From Clostridiales bacterium (GTDB lineage: Bacteria > Bacillota > Clostridia > Lachnospirales > Lachnospiraceae): DNA of 64,000 nt. Shown here piece after piece: positions 36,079 to 45,466 of the stretch; position 1 is the stretch's first letter, and every line of letters begins with the position of its first letter. The notes under the pieces are model-generated. The model was not told the origin of the DNA and did no database searches. It saw nothing but the letters and a program-made list of their open reading frames with translations. The translations under genes were made by a program, and so were the position numbers. Location: contig JAGZJZ010000030.1 in NCBI GenBank assembly GCA_018365455.1, forward strand, positions 9,563 through 73,562, read 5' to 3'.

Positions 36079-36115
36079 ATCTCTACCTCTGTTATCCTAC
36101 GATTTTTGACTTTTT

Positions 36116-37270
36116 CTATTGTGCTGTAATTTCCGTGAAAGTTTCTACCGCTCTTCCTTTTGTATCATCACTGATTGTAATGCCAAGGTTTTCTGCTGCT
36201 TTGGTATTCAGGTACAGACTGCTTTCTGAAATTGTTTCAAATTTCATATCGCTGGCTTTGGCATCGCCTTTTAACACTTTTGCGGCCATTCTTCCGGTCT
36301 GTTTACCAAGTTCAATATATTCAATTCCTTCGGATGCCATGCAGCCAATTTTTACCTGTTCAATCTCACTTCCGAATACGGGAATGTTTTTCTTGGATGC
36401 CTTATCTAATATCGTAGGAAGTGCACTTACCACGGTGTTGTCAGTCAAGTTGTTCAGGCAGTCTACTTTTGCTAATAACGTATCTGCTGCTGATGGAACA
36501 TCTGCAATGGTTGCCACTCCGGCTGTTTCCAGGGTAAAACCGTATTTTTCTACTAAGGATTCATATTCTTTGATACTGCTTTCTGAGTTTACTTCGCTGG
36601 TTGTATATAAGATACCGATGGTTTTTGCTTCGGGAAGCAATTCACGGATCATTTTCAGCTGTGCTTCTACCGGAAGTTTATCGCTGGTACCTGTCACATT
36701 TCCGGTGGGTATCTGGTCTTCTTGGGCAAGCTCTGCTGCGACCGGGTCCGTAACGGCTGTGTAAATGGTCGGAATATCTGTTTTCATTGCGGCATTATAA
36801 CATGCCTGTGCACTTGGTGTTGCAATTGCGCACATCAGATCTACCTTATTTGCTACAAACCCCTGTGCGATGGTATTAGCATTTCCCATGTCCGCTTCTG
36901 CATTCTGATAATCCACCTCGAGGTTTTTCCCTTCTACAAATCCCTCTTCTGCAAGGCCTTGCAAAAATCCTTCCCGGCAGTTCTCAAGGGAACCATGCTG
37001 TGCAAATTGGGCAATACCGATTTTAAAAGACCCTTCCACTAATTCACCGGAGACCGCCCCTGCACTGTCACCATCAGCTGTTTCGTCATTATTTGCTTCC
37101 GTTCCCGCATCTGTTGCATCCATGCTTCCTGCTTCCGTTTCAGATTTGCCGTATGCACTTGATGATGCTGATTCTGTTCCGGCAGCCCCGTTTCCCGTAG
37201 AACCACATCCTGCTGTCAGTGCTGCTGCCATTGCCACGCTTAAAATAGTAACTAAAATTTTCTTTCTCAT
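36116..37270 (-). CDS. trpX: ABC transporter substrate-binding lipoprotein, tryptophan-type (TrpX)
   Basis: The 384-residue product begins MRKKILVTILSVAMAAAL and has the lipobox LTAGC, followed by a low-complexity acidic, Ser/Ala-rich linker (about 25-75). The folded part (FKIGIAQFAQHGSLENCREG, GNVTGTSDKLPVEAQLKMIR, TIGILYTTSEVNS) is the ABC_sub_bind (PF04392) family, to which TrpX belongs. AAGGAGAAATT precedes the ATG. It is the first gene after the T-box. Confidence 0.9.
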   Translation of the reverse strand: MRKKILVTILSVAMAAALTAGCGSTGNGAAGTESASSSAYGKSETEAGSMDATDAGTEANNDETADGDSAGAVSGELVEGSFKIGIAQFAQHGSLENCREGFLQGLAEEGFVEGKNLEVDYQNAEADMGNANTIAQGFVANKVDLMCAIATPSAQACYNAAMKTDIPTIYTAVTDPVAAELAQEDQIPTGNVTGTSDKLPVEAQLKMIRELLPEAKTIGILYTTSEVNSESSIKEYESLVEKYGFTLETAGVATIADVPSAADTLLAKVDCLNNLTDNTVVSALPTILDKASKKNIPVFGSEIEQVKIGCMASEGIEYIELGKQTGRMAAKVLKGDAKASDMKFETISESSLYLNTKAAENLGITISDDTKGRAVETFTEITAQ

Positions 37271-37373
37271 AATAATTTCTCCTTCTTTTCATTAATTTTG
37301 ATTAATAGTATCAAACAATCACAAAACTAATGGGAACGTTAATCTGGCTGCTTTGTGTTCCTTATAAATACAC

Positions 37374-37664
37374 AAAAAAACCGCCCCAAGCCTTCGCTTG
37401 AGACGGTAATAATATCGTATTATTATCGCGGTACCACTCAAATTAACATAATGTCCACTTTCGCATGTACTATCATACACTCCTGATTGATAACGGGTTC
37501 GGTTCCCGACAGTGCCTACTCTTCTGATACCGGATCACACCGCTATCTTCTATTTCAGACTGCCCTCGAAAGTCCATTCGGCAAACCACTCAATACTGCA
37601 ATCACACCACCTGCAGCTCTCTGCAATTTTGTTGATAAGCTTACTACTCTTTCTCATCGGTTTT
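37374..37664 (-). ncRNA. T-box leader, tryptophan specifier (UGG)
   Basis: On the minus strand the leader shows the stem I AGAGAGCTG segment, a specifier region GAA-TGG-ACT (TGG at 37574-37576), the antiterminator core GAGTGGTACCGCG (about 37430-37442) and a terminator stem (37381-37406) followed by seven T. GAA-codon-AC is the usual setting of the specifier, so uncharged tRNA-Trp should permit readthrough into trpXYZ when tryptophan is scarce. Confidence 0.88.
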
Positions 37665-37680
37665 GCTTTTTGTTTTTTTC

Positions 37681-37710
37681 ATTCTAATACTAATTGGTAG
37701 GTGTTGTCAA
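37681..37710 (-). promoter_or_regulatory. promoter of the T-box / trpXYZ transcript
   Basis: TTGACA (37705-37710) and TAGAAT (37681-37686) on the minus strand are separated by 18 bases, just upstream of the T-box stem I. Confidence 0.65.
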
Positions 37711-38098
37711 GTGTTTTTTAATATTTTTCTATCAATGGGTCTCCTTCTTGAAAACTCACCCGCTCAGATATTGTAGAAAGTGCTTTTTCCCTCACCAGAG
37801 GCCTCACATCTGCTGCGCCGCTTTCTTATGCTTCTCTATGCTGCCCATTCAAAAATAAACGAACTTCCCAAACATTTATTTTTTTATACACTCATATCAT
37901 TCAATCTTTCACAATAATTTTTCATTTATATGAAAAATATTGTTCTTTTTTACTACTTCTCTTCTATTCTAACCGAAATCATCCAAGCCATATCCTGCTC
38001 AAAATCCAAAAACTGACGATTGGTCATTTTTGTATTGTATTGCCGATTCTTTCGTGCTAAAATATCCCTATCTTAATTTAGAAAGGCAATGACGTTAT
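37711..38098. other. intergenic region, divergent
   Basis: This stretch of about 390 bases separates the T-box promoter from the plus-strand gene at 38099. I see no gene or clear structure; it should contain the promoter of the YhgE operon. Confidence 0.4.
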
Positions 38099-38593
38099 AT
38101 GGAAGACTTTAATCTTTTTTTAGATGAATTATTTCTGGATATGCCTGATACCAAAGAAACGAGAGCCGCTAAGCAGAATCTGCTTCTATATCTGCAATCC
38201 GATTATGAACAACGGCTTCTTGAGGGAAAAACATCCAGAGAAGCATTGGTGGAATCACTGATTTATTTTGGTGCCAGGGAAAATATTGAAAAAGAAGTGG
38301 CGCATCAGGAATTCATCAGCTCTTACAATCGCTTCCGTGAAAAATATCCACGGTTAATCCGGTGGGGATTTTTGGCGATTCTTATCATACCGGCTGTTTT
38401 TTTAATTCTTATGTTTAGCCTGGAATCAAAACTGAATTTTCTAACTGCCTGGATTGTATCGATTATTCTTTCCGCCGGCTATTTAATCTGCGTGGAGTAC
38501 ATTGATTATCGTTATAAACGTAAGCTCCACCTGACCGAGCCTGAACCGGAGCTGGACGGTAACGGTATGCTTGAAAAAATCAACAAATTATAA
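38099..38593 (+). CDS. small two-TM membrane protein, permease-partner type
   Basis: The 164-residue product has a soluble helical front (MEDFNLFLDELFLDMPDTKETRAAKQNLL is cytoplasmic in character, about residues 1-80) and two membrane segments (about 89-107 and 112-130), then a charged tail. The front resembles the short helical domain of DUF1700-like or permease-prefix proteins. It ends one base into the next gene and is thus co-translated with the YhgE/Pip protein. Its function is unknown. Confidence 0.6.
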   Translation: MEDFNLFLDELFLDMPDTKETRAAKQNLLLYLQSDYEQRLLEGKTSREALVESLIYFGARENIEKEVAHQEFISSYNRFREKYPRLIRWGFLAILIIPAVFLILMFSLESKLNFLTAWIVSIILSAGYLICVEYIDYRYKRKLHLTEPEPELDGNGMLEKINKL

Positions 38594-38604
38594 TGGAGGC
38601 TGAA

Positions 38605-40770
38605 ATGAAAAAAATATTTAGAATTTATGTTCGGGATTTATCCCGTCTCAGTAAGAATGTAATGGCTATGATTGTGGTAATCGGTGTCAGTATTATTCCT
38701 GCATTATATGCCTGGTTTAATATCGCTGCAAACTGGGATCCCTATGGAAGTACTTCCGGTATTAAAGTAGCCGTTTCCAACGAAGATAAAGGCTGGAAAA
38801 TGGATAGGATGAATCTGGATGTGGGTTCTCAGATTATGGATAATCTAAAAGCAAATGATCAGATCGGCTGGGAGTTTACGGATACACAATCGGCCGTAGA
38901 CGGCGTGAAATCCGGCAAATACTATGCTGCCGTAGTTATCCCTGAGGATTTCAGCAAAAAAATATCCAGTATACTTTCTACGAACATTGAAAGTCCGAAG
39001 ATCCAATATTATATCAATGAAAAAAAGAATGCAATTGCTCCCAAGATCACAGATAAAGGCGTAGGCGTTATTCAACAGCAGGTTAACAGTACCTTTATCA
39101 GCGTAGCTACCGAAACCATTGCCGGAATATTAAATACTACAACCGGGGATTTACAGGAAAACGGCAATACCCTGATCGACCGTCTGATTAACGTAATGCA
39201 GGTGGTGGATTCGGATTTAAGCCAGTATAGTTCTACAATAGATGCATTTTCAGAAACAATTGACGGTGTGAATACACTACTCTCCACAACAAAGCTGACT
39301 TTGCCGGATCTCAGTTCCACACTGGAAAACGGTACACAGACAATCAACGATTCCCAGTCCGTGCTGGATACATCCAAGTCCTCTTTAAACAGCGTAAACC
39401 AGTCATTTGGCAATGTATTGAACTCGGCGCAGGATATATACGATTCCATTTCAAATACTGCCTCACAGGCATTTGGGGATATTAATAATGATATTTCCGA
39501 TGCGGCGGGGCAGCTTGCACAGACAACCCAGCTTGCCCAGGCAATCATTGATATGAATACGAAAAATATCAACATTCTGACCGATCTCAATGCCCAGCTG
39601 CCGGAACCAAAAGATGAGATTAACAATCTGATTGATAAATTAAATACATCCAGCCAAAATCAGCAGTCCATTATTGATAAAATAAATGCAACCAGTGAAA
39701 GTATTAAAAATGCTTCTGACATCAGCAGTGAAACCCGTAATTCTATTTCCTCTGTAATATCCGGGAGTAAAGACGAGATTTCGGGCATCCGCGCCTCATA
39801 CATGAATTCGGTACAGCCCATGCTGGATAATCTGATGGATGAAATCACAAAAACCGGCAGTGACCTTTCCGGACTGTTACAGAGTACCAATGGCAGCCTC
39901 AGTAATCTGGATGGTATTTTTGATGGTATGAGCTCTTCTCTTACCTCCGGTCAAAAGGCTTTGTCCAGCACAAAAGATGTAATCGGCAGCACCCACGATA
40001 AAATACAGAATATTATTTCCCAGTTGAATTCCGTAGGGAAAGATAAGAAGCTTCAGAAATTAATGGAGATTATACAAAATGACCCAGATCTCATGGGCAG
40101 TTTTATGTCATCCCCGGTACAGCTGGAAACGACCTCTTTTTATCCCATTGAGAATTACGGTTCTGCAATGGCACCATTTTATACTACTTTAGCTATCTGG
40201 GTTGGGGGCATTGTTCTGGTTGCTATTTTAAAGGTCCGGGTAGACGAAGATGAAAAGCTGAAGAATTTACGCCCATCCCATTGTTACCTGGGAAGATATC
40301 TGCTTTTCATGACATTGGGGCTGATTCAGGCGTTTATTATCTGCATGGGGGATCTGTATTTCCTTGAGATACAATGCAAAGATCCGCTGCTGTTTGTTGC
40401 CGCTGGGCTGTTATCCAGCTTTGTATATACGAATATTATCTACACGCTGACCGTTTCATTTGGAGATATTGGCAAGGCACTGTGTGTCATTTTACTGGTG
40501 ATTCAGATTGCCGGCGCCGGAGGAACCTTCCCCATTGAAGTGACTCCCCGGTTTTTCCAGAATGTATATCCCTTCCTGCCATTTACCTATGGGATCAATG
40601 CAATGAGAGAGACGGTTGCCGGTATCTATGGCAGCAACTATATCAAAGATCTGCTTCATCTTCTGGTATACGTACCACTTGCCCTGATGCTGGGTCTGAT
40701 CTTACGAAAACCGCTGATCCGGCTGAATATATTCTTTGAAAAACGGCTTGAAGATACACATTTGATGTAA
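38605..40770 (+). CDS. YhgE/Pip-family membrane protein
   Basis: The 721-residue product has one N-terminal membrane segment (about 16-35), a YhgE/Pip signature (SIIPALYAWFNIAANWDPYG, IKVAVSNEDKGW), a long extracytoplasmic coiled, Ser/Thr/Asn-rich part (about 160-490), and five or six C-terminal membrane segments of ABC-2 type (GMLYTNIIYTL-like region, FPIEVTPRFFQNVYPFLPFT). Relatives include phage infection protein (Pip) and EsaA-like proteins of type VII secretion, but no WXG100 or EssC gene is near. The ATG at 38605 is set by TGGAGGCTGAA; an ATG at 38593 overlaps the previous stop. Confidence 0.88.
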   Translation: MKKIFRIYVRDLSRLSKNVMAMIVVIGVSIIPALYAWFNIAANWDPYGSTSGIKVAVSNEDKGWKMDRMNLDVGSQIMDNLKANDQIGWEFTDTQSAVDGVKSGKYYAAVVIPEDFSKKISSILSTNIESPKIQYYINEKKNAIAPKITDKGVGVIQQQVNSTFISVATETIAGILNTTTGDLQENGNTLIDRLINVMQVVDSDLSQYSSTIDAFSETIDGVNTLLSTTKLTLPDLSSTLENGTQTINDSQSVLDTSKSSLNSVNQSFGNVLNSAQDIYDSISNTASQAFGDINNDISDAAGQLAQTTQLAQAIIDMNTKNINILTDLNAQLPEPKDEINNLIDKLNTSSQNQQSIIDKINATSESIKNASDISSETRNSISSVISGSKDEISGIRASYMNSVQPMLDNLMDEITKTGSDLSGLLQSTNGSLSNLDGIFDGMSSSLTSGQKALSSTKDVIGSTHDKIQNIISQLNSVGKDKKLQKLMEIIQNDPDLMGSFMSSPVQLETTSFYPIENYGSAMAPFYTTLAIWVGGIVLVAILKVRVDEDEKLKNLRPSHCYLGRYLLFMTLGLIQAFIICMGDLYFLEIQCKDPLLFVAAGLLSSFVYTNIIYTLTVSFGDIGKALCVILLVIQIAGAGGTFPIEVTPRFFQNVYPFLPFTYGINAMRETVAGIYGSNYIKDLLHLLVYVPLALMLGLILRKPLIRLNIFFEKRLEDTHLM

Positions 40771-40800
40771 ATATAATATCGAATTAAGGGAGGATTTGTA

Positions 40801-42165
40801 ATGAAAAAACTAGAAAAAATGATGATGCTTTTTACCCTGGCATTCTGCCTTGCTTTCACAATGGGGCTTGCGGTTTGTGCTGCTGAGAAACCGGTAACCG
40901 GCGGAAGCAGTCCTAAATCTGCCGCTGAATTAGAATATAATATCCGCTATATGGACCGTCTGGAGGATGCGGTCCCCCACAGTAAGTGGTACCAATTTAC
41001 TTCCACCAGCCAGGATGCCTATTATAATATTACCTGCAAAAACTTAAGTATTCCAACGGGATTACTTGCAGTATCCCAGCCGGATTTTGTACTTCGTACC
41101 GAAAATTTAATTGATCTGAATAACAGCCGCATTCACTTAAAAGAAAATGAACAGGGTAATATTAACCTGAAATTAGAGAAAAATACAACTTATTATATAT
41201 CGGTAAATCCGGGAATCAACCCATCCAAAAATACCGGACAGTACAGTATACAGATCCGTTACCGTAATGACGCTGTCAGCGATATTTCAAGCCAGGCATC
41301 CAATGCTGCTCTGGGACAAAAATATACCTCTTCCCTGGATGGCAACGGTGATATTGACTGGTATCAGTTCAAAGCTCCTTCAGACGGAACCTATCATATC
41401 AGTTTTACCAACCACAACATGGAAACCGGTGCCCTGGATTCCCAGAAAGCAAATATGTATGTCTGCACGCCTTTTGAAGAACAGCTCTATCAGGAGAGCG
41501 CCGGGAAAGGAGAAACAAAGACGCTTACCTGCAGCCTGAATGCCGGGCAGACCTATCTGCTGAAAATTACCATGGGAACGAATAAGCGAACCAATACCGG
41601 AGATTATTCCTTCAAGATCTGGAAAGATGTTCCGGTCTCTTCCGTTACTATCAAACAGGGTAAAACCATTACCCTGGTAAAAGGAAAAACAAAACAGCTT
41701 CAGGCGGTGGTTTTACCCCAGTCAGCGACGAATCGATCGGTATCCTGGACATCCAGGAATAACAAAATAGCGAAAATCTCAAAATCAGGTAAGATTACCG
41801 CAAAAAATTATGGAATTACTAAAATCATCTGTACATCAAAGCAGGAAAATCATAAAAAATCGGTCTGTACGGTTAAAGTGGTACCTGTAAAGGAAAAAAT
41901 AACGAGAATATCCGGGGAAGCCGGTAAAAACCTGCACATTACATGGAAGAAACAAACCGGAGTTACTTCTTATCAACTATACCGATCTGTTAATAAAAAG
42001 AAAGGATTCACCCGGATTGCAACCGTAAAAAACAATTGCAGTTATACCGACAAAAAAGTGAAGCCTAAGAACGTTTACTATTATAAGGTGCGTGCCTGTA
42101 AAATGAAAGGAGATACAAAGCTCTATGGTAAATTTTCTGATGTTCGTTATGGAAAATTAAAATAA
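40801..42165 (+). CDS. secreted multidomain protein (PPC-like, Big2, FnIII)
   Basis: The 454-residue product has a signal peptide (MMMLFTLAFCLAFTMGLAVC, about residues 8-27), two prepeptidase C-terminal-like beta domains (about 35-160 and 170-285, ending GQYSIQIRY and GDYSFKIWK), a bacterial Ig-like Big2 domain (about 290-365, LVKGKTKQLQAVVLPQSATN, SVSWTSRNNKIAKIS) and a fibronectin III-like domain (about 370-454). It has no LPXTG or membrane anchor. AAGGGAGGATTTGTA precedes the ATG. It follows the YhgE gene by 30 bases; an adhesive or wall-binding role is inferred. Confidence 0.82.
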   Translation: MKKLEKMMMLFTLAFCLAFTMGLAVCAAEKPVTGGSSPKSAAELEYNIRYMDRLEDAVPHSKWYQFTSTSQDAYYNITCKNLSIPTGLLAVSQPDFVLRTENLIDLNNSRIHLKENEQGNINLKLEKNTTYYISVNPGINPSKNTGQYSIQIRYRNDAVSDISSQASNAALGQKYTSSLDGNGDIDWYQFKAPSDGTYHISFTNHNMETGALDSQKANMYVCTPFEEQLYQESAGKGETKTLTCSLNAGQTYLLKITMGTNKRTNTGDYSFKIWKDVPVSSVTIKQGKTITLVKGKTKQLQAVVLPQSATNRSVSWTSRNNKIAKISKSGKITAKNYGITKIICTSKQENHKKSVCTVKVVPVKEKITRISGEAGKNLHITWKKQTGVTSYQLYRSVNKKKGFTRIATVKNNCSYTDKKVKPKNVYYYKVRACKMKGDTKLYGKFSDVRYGKLK

Positions 42166-42173
42166 GTTGAATA

Positions 42174-42235
42174 GAAAAAAGAAACAGCCAGTTGACACCC
42201 CCTATAGGGGAACTCACATCTGACTGTTTCTTCTC
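42174..42235. terminator. bidirectional terminator between convergent genes
   Basis: gaaacagccag (42181-42191) pairs with ctgactgtttc (42220-42230), enclosing a cccc-tata-gggg hairpin, with an A run before and T-rich sequence after. It separates the secreted-protein gene and pnp. Confidence 0.75.
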
Positions 42236-42258
42236 ATTTAAGAGGATAAATTGATAAA

Positions 42259-44430
42259 TTACTGCTCAGAAGGCTTCTCAGCTTTCTTTTCTGCATACTC
42301 TTTGTGCTCTTTGTGCTCTTTGTGCTCTTTATTCTCTTTGTTATCTTTATCTACATCTTTCATACTGAAGCTGATTCTGCCCATTTTATCCTTGCCAAGG
42401 CAAACAACTTTTACCATATCTCCAAGAGTCAGAACGTCTTCTACGCGGTTAATTCTCTCTTTTGAGATTTTGGAAATGTGAACCATACCTTCTTTGCCCG
42501 GAGCAAATTCGATAAATGCACCGAATTCTTTGATACTTACTACTTTACCAACAAAGAACTGTCCGGCAACAAAATCAGTTGTAATAATTTTGATCATATC
42601 GATTGCTTTATCCATGCTGTCTTTATCAACGCCACAGATGGAAACTGCACCATCATCTGTGATATCGATCTTAACACCGGTCTGCTCGATGATCGCATTA
42701 ATTGTTTTTCCTCTTTGTCCAACTACATCACCAATTTTCTCAGGATCAATTTTGATCTGTACGATCTTTGGTGCAAACTTGCCAACTTCTTGGCGGGGTT
42801 CTGCAATTGCTTTATTCATAACTTCATCTAAAATGAAAGTTCTTGCTTCTTTTGTTCTTGCTATCGCTTCTTCAATAATCGGTCTTGTAAGTCCATGAAT
42901 CTTAATATCCATCTGGATTGCAGTAATACCGTCATGAGTACCAGCTACCTTAAAGTCCATATCTCCAAAGAAATCTTCCAGGCCCTGGATATCGGTCAAT
43001 ACAAGATAATCATCATCTGTATCACCGGTTACAAGTCCTGCTGAAATACCAGCTACCGCTTTTTTAATCGGTACACCAGCTGCCATGAGGGACATACTGG
43101 ATGCACAGATACTAGCCTGAGAAGTAGAACCATTGGATTCAAAAGTTTCAGATACAGTTCTGATTGCATATGGGAATTCTTCTGCACTTGGCAGTACTGC
43201 AATTAGAGCACGCTCTGCAAGAGCTCCATGTCCGATTTCACGACGTCCCGGTCCTCTGGAAGGCTTTGTTTCTCCTACGGAGTAGCTTGGGAAGTTATAT
43301 TGATGCATATATCTCTTAGAAGTCTCAGCTTCGTCTAAACCATCGATCCTCTGAGCTTCAGATAAAGGAGCAAGTGTGGTAATGGTACAGATCTGTGTCT
43401 GTCCACGTGTAAACATTGCCGAACCATGCACTCTTGGAATTAAATCTGTTTCTGCTGCTAATGCCCTGATCTGGTTGATTGCTCTTCCGTCCGGACGTTT
43501 ATGGTCTTTTAAGATCATCTTACGAACTGTTTTTTTCTGGTACTGGTAAACAGCCTCATCCAATACAGCAAGCCATTCTTCGTTTTCAGCAAAGCTTTCT
43601 GTTAATTTATCTTTGATAATACGAATATTACCTTCTCTGGTCTGCTTGTCATCTGTGAAGACAGCTTCTTCCATCTGCTCTGGTGTTACAATTTCTTTCA
43701 TTGCTGCAAATAATTCTTCCGGAACAGCACAGCTTGTATAAGTATGCTTTTCTTTTCCACATTCAGCAACAATGGTATCAATAAATTTGATTACTTCCTG
43801 ATTTAATTCATGTGCAGCAAAAATTGCTTCAATCATTTTTGCTTCCGGAACTTCGTTTGCACCGGCTTCAATCATGATTACTTTATCTTTGGTTGATGCA
43901 ACAGTTAACTGAAGATCCGATACTGCTTTCTGAGCTGCATTGGGGTTAAATACCAGTTCTCCGTCTACAAGTCCTACCTGTGTTGTGGAAGTTGGACCGT
44001 CAAATGGGATGTCAGATATAGCAGTTGCGATAGCAGAACCTAACATAGCGGTTAATTCCGGGCTGCAGTCAGGATCTACTGACATAACCAGGTTATTTAA
44101 AGTAACATCGTTACGGTAATCTTTTGGGAATAATGGTCTCATTGGTCTGTCGATTACACGGGATGTGAGGATCGCATTTTCAGATGCTTTACCTTCTCTT
44201 TTATTAAAGCCTCCCGGAATCTTTCCAACAGCGTATAATTTTTCTTCATATTCAACGCTTAACGGGAAGAAATCAATTCCTTCTCTTGGCTTTTCTGAAG
44301 CAGTAGCTGTTGATAATACGGTGGTCTCACCATAGTGCATAAATGCTGCACCATTTGCCTGTGCTGCAACTCTTCCCACATCTACGGTAAGCGTTCTTCC
44401 AGCCAGTTCCATTGAAAAACTTTTGAACAT
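42259..44430 (-). CDS. pnp: polyribonucleotide nucleotidyltransferase
   Basis: The 723-residue product has two RNase PH domains (ends FPYAIRTVSETFESNGSTSQ and GDMDFKVAGTHDGITAIQMD), a KH domain (KIGDVVGQRGKTINAIIEQT) and an S1 domain (GKVVSIKEFGAFIEFAPGKEGMVHISKIS), the standard PNPase order. It degrades RNA 3' to 5' using phosphate. The C-terminus ends in a charged tail with four KEH units, encoded by a 9-bp microsatellite at about 42299-42330. rpsO is upstream on the same strand, separated by a terminator and a leader hairpin. Confidence 0.97.
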   Translation of the reverse strand: MFKSFSMELAGRTLTVDVGRVAAQANGAAFMHYGETTVLSTATASEKPREGIDFFPLSVEYEEKLYAVGKIPGGFNKREGKASENAILTSRVIDRPMRPLFPKDYRNDVTLNNLVMSVDPDCSPELTAMLGSAIATAISDIPFDGPTSTTQVGLVDGELVFNPNAAQKAVSDLQLTVASTKDKVIMIEAGANEVPEAKMIEAIFAAHELNQEVIKFIDTIVAECGKEKHTYTSCAVPEELFAAMKEIVTPEQMEEAVFTDDKQTREGNIRIIKDKLTESFAENEEWLAVLDEAVYQYQKKTVRKMILKDHKRPDGRAINQIRALAAETDLIPRVHGSAMFTRGQTQICTITTLAPLSEAQRIDGLDEAETSKRYMHQYNFPSYSVGETKPSRGPGRREIGHGALAERALIAVLPSAEEFPYAIRTVSETFESNGSTSQASICASSMSLMAAGVPIKKAVAGISAGLVTGDTDDDYLVLTDIQGLEDFFGDMDFKVAGTHDGITAIQMDIKIHGLTRPIIEEAIARTKEARTFILDEVMNKAIAEPRQEVGKFAPKIVQIKIDPEKIGDVVGQRGKTINAIIEQTGVKIDITDDGAVSICGVDKDSMDKAIDMIKIITTDFVAGQFFVGKVVSIKEFGAFIEFAPGKEGMVHISKISKERINRVEDVLTLGDMVKVVCLGKDKMGRISFSMKDVDKDNKENKEHKEHKEHKEYAEKKAEKPSEQ

Positions 44431-44474
44431 ATTTTGTCTCCTTTTAATTTACTGTAGTATACTTTCCGAAACAA

Positions 44475-44509
44475 CTGAAAAACAGACTTTCCGAAAATCT
44501 GCTTTTCAG
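44475..44509 (-). promoter_or_regulatory. pnp leader hairpin
   Basis: ctgaaaaacaga and tctgcttttcag form a 12-bp stem with one mismatch, 45 bases before the pnp start. In other bacteria the pnp leader holds an RNase III or autoregulation stem; the equivalent role here is inferred. Confidence 0.5.
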
Positions 44510-44561
44510 TGGTCTCGGCTTCTGTGATACTACATATTCTAGTTAATTGTTAACGGGTTGC

Positions 44562-44597
44562 GAAACAAACTTAAGGGACGGATTCCTCCGCCCCCAA
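44562..44597 (-). terminator. hairpin terminator after rpsO
   Basis: On the minus strand GGGGGCGG pairs with CCGTCCC around aggaat, followed by TTAAGTTTGTTT, 12 bases after the rpsO stop. The T tract is broken, so some readthrough into pnp is likely. Confidence 0.6.
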
Positions 44598-44608
44598 CTT
44601 TGTCTGAA

Positions 44609-44875
44609 TTATTTTCTGATTCCTAATTTTGCAATCAAAGTACGGTATCCTTCAATATCAGTTTTCTTTAAATAAGCAAGTAAACCACGTCTCTGACCTA
44701 CCATTTTAAGAAGACCTCTTCTTGAATGATGATCTTTCTGATGCTCTTTTAAATGCTCAGTAAGTTCCTGAATTCTTGCTGTTAAGATTGCGATCTGTAC
44801 TTCCGGTGATCCTGTATCTCCAGCTTTTCTGCCATACTCGTTAATAATTGCTGTTTTCTTTTCTTTTGAAATCAT
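44609..44875 (-). CDS. rpsO: 30S ribosomal protein S15
   Basis: The 88-residue product (MISKEKKTAIINEYGRKAGD, TGSPEVQIAILTARIQELTE, HLKEHQKDHHSRRGLL) is S15, which binds 16S rRNA early in 30S assembly. The start at 44875 follows AAGGAGGAAATCAAG; upstream codons in frame are not part of the family. It has its own promoter at 45013-45041. Confidence 0.98.
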   Translation of the reverse strand: MISKEKKTAIINEYGRKAGDTGSPEVQIAILTARIQELTEHLKEHQKDHHSRRGLLKMVGQRRGLLAYLKKTDIEGYRTLIAKLGIRK

Positions 44876-45012
44876 CTTGATTTCCTCCTTATTTTTTAAT
44901 CGCCTGATACTAAGAACATGGTCGGAGTTGTCCAAAATTCTGAATAACGGCTGTTTTAACGCGCATAAGAGACACAAAACTCACATGTAAGTCCCGTCTT
45001 ACGCACTTCGTT

Positions 45013-45041
45013 AGTATATCACATCTAAATTCTTACGTCAA
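45013..45041 (-). promoter_or_regulatory. rpsO promoter
   Basis: TTGACG (45036-45041) and TATACT (45013-45018) on the minus strand are separated by 17 bases. The promoter overlaps the last codons of the preceding gene and leaves a leader of about 130 bases before rpsO, long enough for S15 autoregulation. Confidence 0.7.
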
Positions 45042-45466
45042 CCTCTCGTTGCAAATAAAAGGAAGGTTATTCCACCTGCTATGCAGAATAAAAACCCTAA
45101 TAAATAAACGGCGGTCAGCAGATAAGACCGTGGATCCTTTTCCAGAATACTAAAATGATAAGGCTTTTCCAGATTAAAACAGATCTTTAAATGCTGGTTC
45201 ATTCTGAATTCACTTGGATTGCTCCCCTTTTCATATCGCTCTTTAAAGAGCAGTCCATTGGCATAATATGCAATTACCGGATAATAGTAATGATGTATTC
45301 CGGCCCTCTCGCCTTCTTCGTCCGGTTTATCCATAACCAGATCTACAACCTGTCCGTCCGCTCGTCCCTGATATTTTTCTTTTCCCTGAAAGTAATATCG
45401 AAAAACGGCGGTACCAAGAACCAGGACAACACCAATAAAAATGAATACCCCACTTAAAATTAACAT
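45038..45466 (-). CDS. DUF3592-like two-TM protein
   Basis: The 142-residue product has a membrane segment at each end (about 2-24 and 114-137) and between them a beta-rich domain with YYYPVIAYYANGLLFKERYE, as in DUF3592. The ATG adjoins the ribF stop, so it is the last gene of the rimP-to-ribF operon. Function unknown. Confidence 0.7.
   Translation of the reverse strand: MLILSGVFIFIGVVLVLGTAVFRYYFQGKEKYQGRADGQVVDLVMDKPDEEGERAGIHHYYYPVIAYYANGLLFKERYEKGSNPSEFRMNQHLKICFNLEKPYHFSILEKDPRSYLLTAVYLLGFLFCIAGGITFLLFATRG

Noticed and set aside
38593..42165. Type VII secretion locus
   Set aside because: Only a YhgE/Pip (EsaA-related) protein is present; no WXG100, EssB or EssC genes.
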